Shown here: piece after piece, positions 36,789-45,404 of the stretch
Layout of the letters: every line of letters starts with the position of its first letter
Numbering within the stretch: position 1 is the stretch's first letter
Assembly (NCBI GenBank): GCA_963933115.1
Contig: CAWVSL010000007.1
Location: 1 to 64,000, forward strand
DNA length: 64,000 bases
Direction of reading: 5' to 3'
Source: JALJPB01 sp963933115
GTDB lineage: Bacteria; Pseudomonadota; Gammaproteobacteria; Enterobacterales; Alteromonadaceae
The notes under the pieces: generated by a model
What the model saw: only the letters and a program-made list of their open reading frames with translations
Databases searched by the model: none
What the model was told of the DNA's origin: nothing
Made by a program: the position numbers and the translations under genes

Positions 36789-39404
36789 CTATACGTTTGA
36801 TTCTATGAAATCGGTAGCAAACTTTTGAAGTACACCTCCACCATCGTAAACTGAAACTTCCTCGGCTGTATCTAAACGACACCTCACCGGAATTTTGATC
36901 ACCTCACCGCTTTTATTTCCGGTGTGACGTGTCATAACAAGTGTCATAGCGACACCAGGAGCAGTAGTACCATCGACATCGTATGTTTCGCTACCATCAA
37001 TATTGTAAGTATGGCGTGTTTCGCCATTAACAAATTCTAATGGTAAGACCCCCATACCGACTAAGTTAGTCCGGTGAATACGTTCAAAACCCTCTGAAAC
37101 GATAACTTCAACACCTGCTAAACGAACACCTTTTGCTGCCCAGTCACGTGATGAACCTTGACCGTAATCTGCACCCGCGATAATAATTAATGGCTGTTTG
37201 CGTTCCATATAAGTTTCGATAGCTTCCCACATTCTAGACTCAGTACCTTCAGGCTCAATGCGCGCGAGTGAACCTTGCTTAACTTCACCATTTTCGTCAA
37301 GACACATTTCATTGAATAATTTAGGGTTAGCAAATGTTGCTCGTTGGGTCGTTTCATGATCGCCACGGTGGGTGGCGTAAGAGTTAAAGTCTTCTACTGG
37401 TAAACCCATTTTCTCAAGATAAGCACCCGAAGCACTATTTAGCTGAATAGCGTTTGAAGGCGATAAATGATCTGTAGTGATATTATCACCAAGTACAGCC
37501 AAAGGACGCATACCTTTCATGGTTCTTTCACCAGCTAAAGCCCCTTCCCAGTAGGGAGGACGACGGATATAAGTACTGGTAAGATCCCAATCGTATAATG
37601 GACTTTCAGCAGGCTCAAATGTGCCTAAGTCAAACATTGGGTTGTAAATTTTTTTAAATTGCTCAGGCTTAACACTTGAGGCAACAATAGCATCGATTTT
37701 TTCATCTGATGGCCAGATATCTTTCAATGTGATGTCATTACCTTTTTGATCTTGCCCAAGTACGTCTTTTTCAATATCAAATCGAATCGTACCCGCAAGT
37801 GCATAAGCAACGACTAATGGAGGTGACGCTAAGAAAGCTTGTTTAGCGTATGGATGAATTCTACCGTCAAAGTTACGGTTACCAGATAATACCGCTGTTG
37901 AGTATAAATCACGGTCAATAATTTCTTTTTCTATTTTTGGATCTAATGCACCTGACATCCCGTTACACGTTGTACATGCGTAACCAACAATACCAAAACC
38001 TAGTTTTTCCATTTCAGATAACAAACCCGCATCTTCTAAGTAAAGTTTTGCAACTTTGGAACCTGGAGCAAATGATGATTTTACCCATGGTTTTCTCACT
38101 AAACCCAACTCATTAGCACGTTTGGCAATTAAACCTGCAGCAACAACGTTTCGTGGATTTGATGTATTAGTACAAGAGGTAATAGCGGCTATAATTACCG
38201 CGCCGTCAGGCATTTCGCCATTGGCTTCTTGTGCTTTACACGCCGCTAAATCTCTAGCGATATCTTTAGCAGCAAGATCTGCTGTCGCTAAACGACGATG
38301 TGGGTTAGATGGTCCAGCTAAATTACGACATACTGTTGATAAGTCAAACTCAATCACACGTGGATATTGAGCTTCAACTAAATCACTCGCCCATAAACCT
38401 GTGTGTTTTGCATAGGTTTCAACAAGTGCTACTTGCTCTGGCTCACGACCCGTAATCTTTAGGTAATCAATGGTTTGCTGATCGATATAGAACATACCCG
38501 CAGATGCACCGTATTCTGGTGTCATGTTTGAGATAGTTGCACGGTCACCAATGGTTAAGTCCCTAGTGCCTTCACCAAAGAACTCTAAGTAACTTGAAAC
38601 CACTTTTTGATTACGTAAAAATTCAGTAATTGCAAGCACCATATCTGTTGCTGTAATACCTGGTGCGCGTTTACCTACAAGTCTTACACCAATAATGTCA
38701 GGTAAGCGCATCATAGATGGACGGCCAAGCATAACAGTTTCAGCTTCTAACCCGCCGACACCAATCGCGATGACACCTAAAGCGTCAACGTGAGGCGTAT
38801 GAGAATCAGTACCGACACATGTATCAGGAAAAGCAACACCATCACGTGATTGAATCACTGGTGACATTTTTTCTAAGTTAATTTGATGCATGATGCCGTT
38901 ACCCGCAGGAATTACGTCAACATTTTTAAAGGCTGTTTTTGTCCACTCGATAAAGTGAAAACGGTCTTTATTACGACGGTCTTCAATCGCACGATTTTTT
39001 TCAAATGCTTGAGGATCAAATCCTGGTGCTTCCACTGCTAAAGAATGGTCAACAATTAATTGTGTTGGCACAACAGGATTAACTTTAGCAGGATCACCAC
39101 CTTGTTCAGCAATAGCGTCACGAAGACCTGCAAGATCGACTAAAGCAGTTTGACCCAAAATGTCATGACAAACAACACGCGCAGGATACCAAGGAAAATC
39201 AAGATCTTGCTTAACGTCAATAAGCTGTTTTAATGAATCAGTTAGTGTTGCTGGATTACACCTTCGAACTAATTGTTCAGCTAGTACACGTGATGTGTAG
39301 GGTAATTTTGCGTAGCTACCAGGAGTAATTTCTTCAACCGCTTGACGCGTATCAAAAAAATCAATGTTAGCGCCTGGAAGTGGCTTGCGGTAATCATAAT
39401 TCAT
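36789..39404 (-). CDS. acnD: Fe/S-dependent 2-methylcitrate dehydratase AcnD
   Basis: 871-residue aconitase-superfamily enzyme that dehydrates 2-methylcitrate. The Fe-S cluster cysteines lie in AAITSCTNTSNPRN and YACTTCNGMSG. DTCVGTDSHTPHVDALGVI in the substrate site and the C-terminal swivel domain (GADYGQGSSRDWAAKGVRL) are intact. The neighbouring prpB, prpC and prpF separate it from the ordinary AcnA, which it resembles in size. It is followed by prpF (169-base gap). Confidence 0.96.
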   Translation of the reverse strand: MNYDYRKPLPGANIDFFDTRQAVEEITPGSYAKLPYTSRVLAEQLVRRCNPATLTDSLKQLIDVKQDLDFPWYPARVVCHDILGQTALVDLAGLRDAIAEQGGDPAKVNPVVPTQLIVDHSLAVEAPGFDPQAFEKNRAIEDRRNKDRFHFIEWTKTAFKNVDVIPAGNGIMHQINLEKMSPVIQSRDGVAFPDTCVGTDSHTPHVDALGVIAIGVGGLEAETVMLGRPSMMRLPDIIGVRLVGKRAPGITATDMVLAITEFLRNQKVVSSYLEFFGEGTRDLTIGDRATISNMTPEYGASAGMFYIDQQTIDYLKITGREPEQVALVETYAKHTGLWASDLVEAQYPRVIEFDLSTVCRNLAGPSNPHRRLATADLAAKDIARDLAACKAQEANGEMPDGAVIIAAITSCTNTSNPRNVVAAGLIAKRANELGLVRKPWVKSSFAPGSKVAKLYLEDAGLLSEMEKLGFGIVGYACTTCNGMSGALDPKIEKEIIDRDLYSTAVLSGNRNFDGRIHPYAKQAFLASPPLVVAYALAGTIRFDIEKDVLGQDQKGNDITLKDIWPSDEKIDAIVASSVKPEQFKKIYNPMFDLGTFEPAESPLYDWDLTSTYIRRPPYWEGALAGERTMKGMRPLAVLGDNITTDHLSPSNAIQLNSASGAYLEKMGLPVEDFNSYATHRGDHETTQRATFANPKLFNEMCLDENGEVKQGSLARIEPEGTESRMWEAIETYMERKQPLIIIAGADYGQGSSRDWAAKGVRLAGVEVIVSEGFERIHRTNLVGMGVLPLEFVNGETRHTYNIDGSETYDVDGTTAPGVAMTLVMTRHTGNKSGEVIKIPVRCRLDTAEEVSVYDGGGVLQKFATDFIESNV

Positions 39405-39631
39405 AATTTAGTCCACATTATTGTTTTGAAGTAGGAGAGGTAAATGTCTAATCCTCCTAATTCTTAATGTACACAATGGTTAAAGACCTATCGTAATCAA
39501 CCATCGCAATTTTCATCATCTACTTCGCCACTAGACGAAGATATTTGCTTCTACTTCAAGGCGAAAATATGAACATAAAAGTATATATAATAATTTTATA
39601 ACGCAGGAATAGAAGCAAATAGTATATCTAG

Positions 39632-40756
39632 TTATCTCGCTGAGATAGGACCCACAGTGCGTGGTTCAGGACCAGTATAATCAGCTGATGGACGAATAAT
39701 CCGGTTGTTAGAGCGTTGTTCCATGACATGAGCTGCCCAACCCGTTAAACGAGAACAGACAAAGATAGGGGTAAATAGTTTAGTTGGAATACCCATGTAG
39801 TTATAAGTGGAAGCGTGGAAAAAGTCAGCATTACAGAATAACTTCTTTGTGTCCCACATAAACTCTTCACAAGCAACAGAGATGTCATATAAAGAGGTAT
39901 TGCCATTTTCAATGGCTAATTTTTCTGACCATTCTTTTATTACGACATTACGCGGATCAGAAGTACGGTAAATAGCATGGCCAAAACCCATAATTTTTTC
40001 TTTACGTTCAAGCATACTCGCCATTTGTTTTTTAGCATCTGCTGGAGATTTGAATGTGTTAATCATATCCATAGCGGCCTCATTAGCCCCCCCATGAAGT
40101 GGACCACGTAAGGTACCGATAGCACCTGTGATACATGAGAACATATCAGATAATGTTGAAGCACAAACTCGCGCTGTAAAGGTAGAAGCGTTAAACTCAT
40201 GCTCGGCATATAAGATTAAAGAAACATCCATAACACGTTTATGTTGCTCAGAAGGCTCTGCTTGATTTAATAAACGTAAGAAATGACCTCCTAAAGAATC
40301 CTCATCAGTCATGCAGTCAATTTCAACACCATCATGGGAGAACTTGTACCAATAACACATAATGGCAGGAAAAGTGGCCAATAATCGGTTAGCCGCTTGG
40401 TTTTGATCAGAAAAATCATTTTCAGGTTCAATGTTGCCTAAAATAGAGCAGCCCGTGCGCATAACATCCATAGGATGTGTTTCTTTAGGGATTAATTTAA
40501 GCACTGCTTTTACCGCTGCGGGTAAGTCACGCATTGATTTTAATTCAGACTTGTAAATATCTAATTGTTTCTGATTGGGCAATTCACCATTAAAAAGTAA
40601 GTAGGCTACTTCTTCAAAGGTTGAATTTTCAGCTAGATCTGCAATATCGTAACCACAGTAAGTTAAACCCGAGCCTGATTGACCAACCGTACATAATTTT
40701 GTTTCACCAGCACTTTGGCCTCGTAAGCCTGCACCACTAATTTTTTTCTCCGCCAT
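39632..40756 (-). CDS. prpC: 2-methylcitrate synthase
   Basis: 374-residue citrate-synthase-family enzyme condensing propionyl-CoA with oxaloacetate. The open frame extends to 40843, but the first 29 codons are atypical and overlap prpB. MAEKKISGAGLRGQSAGETK at 40756, preceded by GAGG, matches family starts. Conserved parts are the catalytic-His segments LYAEHEFNASTFTARV and GPLHGGANEAAMD, GFGHAIYRTSDPRN, and the active-site Asp region ADFFHAS. It is the third gene of the prp operon. Confidence 0.95.
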   Translation of the reverse strand: MAEKKISGAGLRGQSAGETKLCTVGQSGSGLTYCGYDIADLAENSTFEEVAYLLFNGELPNQKQLDIYKSELKSMRDLPAAVKAVLKLIPKETHPMDVMRTGCSILGNIEPENDFSDQNQAANRLLATFPAIMCYWYKFSHDGVEIDCMTDEDSLGGHFLRLLNQAEPSEQHKRVMDVSLILYAEHEFNASTFTARVCASTLSDMFSCITGAIGTLRGPLHGGANEAAMDMINTFKSPADAKKQMASMLERKEKIMGFGHAIYRTSDPRNVVIKEWSEKLAIENGNTSLYDISVACEEFMWDTKKLFCNADFFHASTYNYMGIPTKLFTPIFVCSRLTGWAAHVMEQRSNNRIIRPSADYTGPEPRTVGPISAR

Positions 40757-40820
40757 TGTTTTATCCTCATTATATATTTTATATAAAAGGGTGATTAACA
40801 TCACCCTATGAATATTATTA

Positions 40821-41711
40821 CTACTTGTTTTTATCTTCAGCAAAAAGAGTGTCTAATTTTTTTTCATAATCGTGATAACTAAGATAATCGTAGAGGTCCA
40901 TGCGTGTTTGCATGTTGTCAATTTCAGCTTTTTGATCACCGTCATCTAATAATGTTCGATAAACAGACTCAGCGGCTTTATTCATGGCCCGGAATGCTGA
41001 TAGTGGGTAAAGCACCATTGCACAGCCCCACTCACCTAACTGTACTTTGTTCCAAAGTTCAGTTTGGCCAAATTCGGTGATATTAGCTAATACTGGAACA
41101 TCTAATGCTTGGGTAAATGCGCGGTAATGCTCTTCAGTTTGAATCGCTTCAGCGAAGATACCGTCTGCACCTGCAGCAACATAGGCTTTAGCACGCCCAA
41201 TTGCAGCTGCTAAGCCTTCTTGAGCAAATGCATCAGTACGCGCCATAATAAAAAAGTCTTTATCCTTACGAGCATCTACAGCCGCACGAATTCGATTTGT
41301 CATCTCTTCAAGAGATACTATTTCTTTATTAGGACGGTGACCACAGCGCTTTTGCGCTACTTGATCTTCGATGTGAACAGCGGCTGCACCTGCTTTTTCC
41401 ATGTCACGAATAGTTTTAGCAATGTTAAATGCCCCTCCCCAACCCGTATCGATATCGACTAATAATGGTAAGCCTGACGCTGAAGTAATTCGTGCCACAT
41501 CAGCAACAACATCATTTAATGAAGTCATCCCTAAATCAGGTAAGCCATAAGAAGCATTGGCAACACCACCTCCCGATAAATAGATAGCTTGATGCCCTAA
41601 TTGCTCAGCCATCATTGCGCAATAAGCATTAATAGTACCTACAACTTGTAAAGGTTGGTTATTTTTTAACGCTAAACGAAACTTAGCACCTGGGGATAAT
41701 GAAACAGACAT
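40821..41711 (-). CDS. prpB: 2-methylisocitrate lyase
   Basis: About 296 residues from the preferred start. It cleaves 2-methylisocitrate to pyruvate and succinate. The motif KRCGHRPNKE holds the catalytic Cys, with DIDTGWGGAFNIAKTI and ARTDAFAQEG for Mg2+ and substrate. The frame opens at 41762, but GAGGAG sits just before the ATG at 41711 (MSVSLSPGAKFR), which matches family starts. It follows the gntR regulator by 57 bases and begins the enzyme part of the operon. Confidence 0.96.
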   Translation of the reverse strand: MSVSLSPGAKFRLALKNNQPLQVVGTINAYCAMMAEQLGHQAIYLSGGGVANASYGLPDLGMTSLNDVVADVARITSASGLPLLVDIDTGWGGAFNIAKTIRDMEKAGAAAVHIEDQVAQKRCGHRPNKEIVSLEEMTNRIRAAVDARKDKDFFIMARTDAFAQEGLAAAIGRAKAYVAAGADGIFAEAIQTEEHYRAFTQALDVPVLANITEFGQTELWNKVQLGEWGCAMVLYPLSAFRAMNKAAESVYRTLLDDGDQKAEIDNMQTRMDLYDYLSYHDYEKKLDTLFAEDKNK

Positions 41712-41768
41712 AAACGTCTCCTCTTTTAATTTGAATTTTAATGAGTTTGGTACTTTTAACAATCAAGC

Positions 41769-42461
41769 TTATGAGTTGGCACTATTAAGCATAGCAATTT
41801 TCTTTTCGATATTTTTTCGTGATGCCGCAATATGTCGACGCATCAGCAATTCAGCTAATTCACCGTCACGATCTGCTATTGCATCAATAATTCGAGAATG
41901 TTCATCAAAAGCACGGGTTGCCCTAGGACTATTCATTCCAAATTGAATGCGGTACATGCGTACCAGATGATACAACTGACCACATAAAATATTGATCAAT
42001 TGATTATTATGGCTACCCAAAATCACTTTATAGTGAAAATCTAAATCGCCTTCTTCTTGGTAATAAGCAATACCATCTTTTAATGCCTGTGAAGTTGCAT
42101 GCTGCTTTAGCATATTTTGCATTTCATTAATTTCTTCATCTGTCATATGAATTGCAGCTTGACGACAAGCCATCCCTTCAAGAGATTCACGGACAATATA
42201 GATTTCTAATAAACGTTCAATTGTGCACCCGACAACACGTGAGCCAACATTAGCTTTTCGTTCAATAAGGTGACATTTCTCTAAACGATTCAATGCTTCA
42301 CGAAGAGTTGAACGGCTAATTTCATATTGTTTGGCGAGCTCAGGCTCACTAATTTTACTACCCGCTGGAATTTTTCCATCGACAATGGCATGTAACATAG
42401 AATCAAAAACTTTATCAGCTGTGGTAATGGGATCTTCGAATGTAGGGTTATTTAAGGCCAT
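41769..42461 (-). CDS. GntR-family (FCD) regulator of the prp operon
   Basis: 230-residue regulator. A winged helix (ISEPELAKQYEISRSTLREALNRLE, residues about 40-65, split here as ISEPELAKQY and EISRSTLREALNRLE) is followed by an FCD ligand-binding domain (YIVRESLEGMACRQAA, with metal-ligand candidates in EEGDLDFHYKVILG and HSRIIDAIADRD). It is the first gene of the prp operon, the usual arrangement in Shewanella and Pseudomonas, where it responds to methylcitrate-cycle intermediates. Two palindromes upstream, one overlapping its own promoter, point to autoregulation. Confidence 0.9.
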   Translation of the reverse strand: MALNNPTFEDPITTADKVFDSMLHAIVDGKIPAGSKISEPELAKQYEISRSTLREALNRLEKCHLIERKANVGSRVVGCTIERLLEIYIVRESLEGMACRQAAIHMTDEEINEMQNMLKQHATSQALKDGIAYYQEEGDLDFHYKVILGSHNNQLINILCGQLYHLVRMYRIQFGMNSPRATRAFDEHSRIIDAIADRDGELAELLMRRHIAASRKNIEKKIAMLNSANS

Positions 42462-42486
42462 TTGAGTCTACTTAATTGTTCAAGTA

Positions 42487-42514
42487 ATTATAAAATCAAC
42501 AGTATTGTCGACAA
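42487..42514 (-). promoter_or_regulatory. Promoter of the gntR-prp operon
   Basis: On the minus strand a -10 TATAAT (42487-42492, perfect) is preceded after 16 bases by TTGTCG (42509-42514, 4 of 6). The -35 hexamer lies inside the first palindromic operator, so repressor binding would block RNA polymerase. It is 26 bases before the gntR start. Confidence 0.6.
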
Positions 42515-42515
42515 T
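42504..42515. promoter_or_regulatory. Palindromic operator 1 of the prp operon
   Basis: Perfect 12-bp palindrome ATTGTCGACAAT overlapping the -35 element of the gntR promoter. The size and symmetry suit a GntR/FCD dimer. Confidence 0.65.
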
Positions 42516-42575
42516 TAAATTATTTAAGAAGGGATTTTAGCGATATATTACAAATTGTCAACTAAATAAGCGGTT

Positions 42576-42589
42576 AATTGTCGACAATT
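42576..42589. promoter_or_regulatory. Palindromic operator 2 of the prp operon
   Basis: Perfect 14-bp palindrome AATTGTCGACAATT containing the same core as operator 1. The centres are 73 bases apart, about seven helical turns. A half-site AATTGTC at 42553-42559 lies between them. Confidence 0.65.
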
Positions 42590-42633
42590 CAAGGTAGATG
42601 GGTGTACAAAAAAAGAATGCCTTAGTGGAGCGG

Positions 42634-43863
42634 TCAGCCAAAGAACCAGTAACAAACCCCAATAGCAGCACAAATGCCACCGAGATCAGCAAGTAAACCA
42701 CAAGTGATAGCGTGGCGGCTGTGTTTAATACCAACAGAGCCGAAATAAACAGCTAAGACATAGAAAGTGGTTTCTGTAGAGCCTTGAATTATTGATGCTA
42801 ATCGACCCGCAAAGGAGTCTGCACCATGAGTATTCATAGTTTCAATCATCATGGCACGTGCGCCAGAGCCACTAAGAGGATTCATAAAAGCGGTTGGAAG
42901 TGCATCAACAAAGCGTGTATCAAATGCCATCCATGTCACTAAATAACGAATATTGTCTACAATAAAATCTAGTGCTCCACTTGCTCTGAACACACCAATA
43001 GCACACAACATAGCCAATAAATAAGGTATTAATTTTATACTAACTTCAAAACCTTGCTTAGCTCCCTCAATAAAAGCATCATAAACAATTACTTTGCGGT
43101 GCATTGCAATTAATATAAAGCTTATTAATATCGAAAAGATAAGCAAATTCCCCATCAATGATGATTGTTCAGCTAGAAGCTGGGCTGAGAGTTGCGCAAA
43201 ATAAACCACTAAAGCAGCAACTAAGGCCATTGCACTAACGAGGTAAAGTAAAACAGCTTTATGTAGCAGGTTTATTTTTTGGATAAAAGCCACAGAAAAC
43301 AAACCAACGAGTGTTGAAGCTGTAGTTGCCAATAAAATAGGTACAAAGACATCCGTTGGGTTAACAGCACCTTGCTGAGCACGATAAACAAAAACAGCAA
43401 TTGGAATCAGAGTTACTGAAGAGGTATTTAACACCAGAAAAAGAATTTGTGCGTTACTTGCTGTGTCTTTATTGGGATTAATCGATTGTAAGTCTTGCAT
43501 AGCTTTAAGACCTAGGGGCGTTGCCGCATTGTCTAAACCTAAAAAATTAGCCGATAAATTCATGGTGATAGAGCCAATAGCGGGATGTCCTTTAGGTACA
43601 TCAGGCATTAGCTGAGAAAATAAAGGAGATAACCATTGTGCTATTTTACTAATAATTCCAGCGCGCTCAGCAATTTTCATCATGCCGAGCCAAAAGCTTA
43701 AAATTCCAATTAAACCGATAGATATATCCACAGTAACTTTTGACATAGAAAAAATTGACGCAACTAATTGCTCAAAAATTTGTCCATTGCCTAAAAAGAG
43801 CCACTGATATAATGAAGAAATAAAAGCGATAAAGAAAAAACTAACCCAGAGACGATTTAACAC
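42634..43863 (-). CDS. Fused SpmA/SpmB-like membrane protein (nucleoside-recognition Gate domains)
   Basis: 409-residue inner-membrane protein with around ten hydrophobic helices. The N-terminal half resembles SpmA (GLIGILSFWLGMMKIAERAG and SITMNLSANFLGLDNAATP). The C-terminal half resembles SpmB (IKLIPYLLAMLCAIGVFRASG, then MNPLSGSGARAMM and GSTETTFYVLAVYFGS). In Bacillus these are separate spore-maturation proteins. Here they are fused in a non-spore-former, so transport of an unknown small molecule is more likely. It starts with GTG and lacks a clear ribosome site. It lies upstream of the prp regulator with the operators between, and may or may not belong to that regulon. Confidence 0.85.
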   Translation of the reverse strand: MLNRLWVSFFFIAFISSLYQWLFLGNGQIFEQLVASIFSMSKVTVDISIGLIGILSFWLGMMKIAERAGIISKIAQWLSPLFSQLMPDVPKGHPAIGSITMNLSANFLGLDNAATPLGLKAMQDLQSINPNKDTASNAQILFLVLNTSSVTLIPIAVFVYRAQQGAVNPTDVFVPILLATTASTLVGLFSVAFIQKINLLHKAVLLYLVSAMALVAALVVYFAQLSAQLLAEQSSLMGNLLIFSILISFILIAMHRKVIVYDAFIEGAKQGFEVSIKLIPYLLAMLCAIGVFRASGALDFIVDNIRYLVTWMAFDTRFVDALPTAFMNPLSGSGARAMMIETMNTHGADSFAGRLASIIQGSTETTFYVLAVYFGSVGIKHSRHAITCGLLADLGGICAAIGVCYWFFG

Positions 43864-44160
43864 GTAACGATTATTCTTATAAGTAAATTAATTTAAAAAT
43901 ACGATAACAATTTAATGATCAATGTGACAGTAATTTGTTCCCTCCCTAAAGTAACCGTTAATTACTCGGCACCTTCAAGTTTAAGTCCAGCAAGAAAACG
44001 TTATGTCATGTAAGTTAAACATCGTCAATAAAGTGATTATCGATGAGGTCTAAATTGATAAAAAAAAATTAGCTTTAAAATTATTTTGTACTACACTTAT
44101 CCTATATAAAGTTTTCTTGTTTAAATAATGCTCGCGCAATTTTAAGGTATGAGTTTTCAT
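43864..44160. other. Noncoding stretch between spmAB-like gene and tatD
   Basis: No protein gene visible. It contains a weak plus-strand promoter-like pair (TTGATA 44055-44060, TAAAAT 44076-44081, 15-base spacer) ahead of a plus-strand terminator, hinting at a small RNA of about 110-120 nt. The minus strand should hold the promoter of the SpmAB-like gene. Confidence 0.35.
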
Positions 44161-44169
44161 CCCCCCCCC
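44161..44169. repeat. C9 homopolymer
   Basis: Nine consecutive C on the plus strand just before the orphan terminator. It is the second C9 run in the window. Confidence 0.8.
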
Positions 44170-44172
44170 TTT

Positions 44173-44207
44173 AAGCCCAAAATTATTAATAGTTTTGGGC
44201 TTTTTTT
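44173..44207 (+). terminator. Orphan plus-strand Rho-independent terminator
   Basis: A 10-bp stem (AAGCCCAAAA 44173-44182 with TTTTGGGCTT 44193-44202) has a 10-nt loop and is followed by seven T on the plus strand. Read on the minus strand it has no T tract, so it does not look like the tatD terminator. No plus-strand gene precedes it. Confidence 0.7.
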
Positions 44208-44236
44208 AGCGATAAGGTCAGATTAAAAACTTACCT

Positions 44237-45004
44237 TTATAAGGAGAAAAGACGATTAAAGTTATCGGTAGATAATTTAGCAATAGTGTCTAAAGACTGT
44301 CCACGAATACTGGCTAAGTGTTTTGCCACCTCGACTACATAAGCGGGTTGGTTTTGTTTTCCACGATGAGGAACAGGGGCTAAATAAGGAGCATCCGTTT
44401 CAATTAAAAATCTATCATCAGGTACTCTTTTTGCTACCTCCCTAAGTGCACTGGCATTTTTAAAAGTAACTATTCCTGAAAATGAAATGTAAAAGCCCAT
44501 AGCAATCGCTTGTTCTGCCATTTCCCAGCTTTCAGTAAAACAGTGAAGAATGCCACCAACTTGTCCTGCCCCTTCATCACGTAAAATAGCTAAAGTATCT
44601 TCTTGCGCATCACGGGTATGAATAATTAAAGGCTTATTAAGTTTTTTAGCAACATTCACATGTTTTACAAATGAGTCTAATTGTACTGCTTTGGTTTCAG
44701 GGGCATAAAAGTAGTCGAGCCCAGTTTCACCGATCGCGATAACATTTTCATGCTGAGCGAGAGTCATTAATTTATGTTCATCAACTTTATTTTCTTGATT
44801 TAATGGATGAGTACCGCATGACAGATAAATATTTTTATAAGCTTGAGTTTTTTCAACCATGGCAGGAAAATCTTCGAGCGTGACACAAACACATAAAAGC
44901 TCAGTCACTTTTACGTTACTTGCTGCATTCACAACATTATCTAAATTATTATCGAATTCACTCAAATCTAAACGATCTAAATGACAATGAGAGTCTATAA
45001 ACAA
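44237..45004 (-). CDS. ycfH: TatD-family metal-dependent hydrolase
   Basis: 255-residue TIM-barrel hydrolase, probably a 3'-5' exonuclease/DNase. The metal site begins with DSHCHLD at residue 4, followed by IGETGLDYFY, PLIIHTRDAQED, LHCFTESWE and LIETDAPYLAP. The start is TTG with GGAG 8 bases upstream. It ends the tmk-holB-pilZ-tatD group, the same order as in Pseudomonas. Confidence 0.94.
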   Translation of the reverse strand: MFIDSHCHLDRLDLSEFDNNLDNVVNAASNVKVTELLCVCVTLEDFPAMVEKTQAYKNIYLSCGTHPLNQENKVDEHKLMTLAQHENVIAIGETGLDYFYAPETKAVQLDSFVKHVNVAKKLNKPLIIHTRDAQEDTLAILRDEGAGQVGGILHCFTESWEMAEQAIAMGFYISFSGIVTFKNASALREVAKRVPDDRFLIETDAPYLAPVPHRGKQNQPAYVVEVAKHLASIRGQSLDTIAKLSTDNFNRLFSL

Positions 45005-45060
45005 CTAGGGTTCTCCAAAAGTAAAAGTAAACTAAAATAAAATATCTATTTACAGTGGCA

Positions 45061-45387
45061 TTACATTGTTAACGTCGGATCTGATGAATTCAAATGCCGT
45101 GCTATCGCTTTTTCTGTTTGAAAACGAACTTTATCTGGATCATCAGTAAAGCAAATACCGACTCCTGGTGGTATTCCACTTTGTGCGCCTACAGGAGTTA
45201 ACCAACAAATAACGCCTTTGACAACAGATTTTTTTAATGCGTCAGGCAGTAATACTTCGAGTTCCACCTCAGTTCCAAGTTCAATAGTTTGAGATGAACG
45301 AATAAATAAACCGCCTTCTTTTAAAAAGGGCATAAAAGATAAATATAAGTCTCTGTCTGAAGAAAACTCAATATATAATTTTTTCAT
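45061..45387 (-). CDS. pilZ: PilZ-domain protein (type IV pilus PilZ)
   Basis: 108-residue single PilZ domain. Position between holB and tatD, the length and the segment GGLFIRSSQTIELGTEVELE match PilZ of Pseudomonas, needed for type IV pilus assembly. The c-di-GMP signature RxxxR is not seen before the domain, as in that protein, so direct c-di-GMP binding is doubtful. VGICFTDDPDKVRFQTE forms the later part. Separated from holB by 17 bases, hence cotranscribed. Confidence 0.9.
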   Translation of the reverse strand: MKKLYIEFSSDRDLYLSFMPFLKEGGLFIRSSQTIELGTEVELEVLLPDALKKSVVKGVICWLTPVGAQSGIPPGVGICFTDDPDKVRFQTEKAIARHLNSSDPTLTM

Positions 45388-45404
45388 GGTTATCCTTTAG
45401 CTGA

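Noticed and set aside
36789..39404. Assignment of this gene as ordinary aconitase AcnA
   Set aside because: Position between prpC and prpF fits AcnD, the methylcitrate-specific enzyme.
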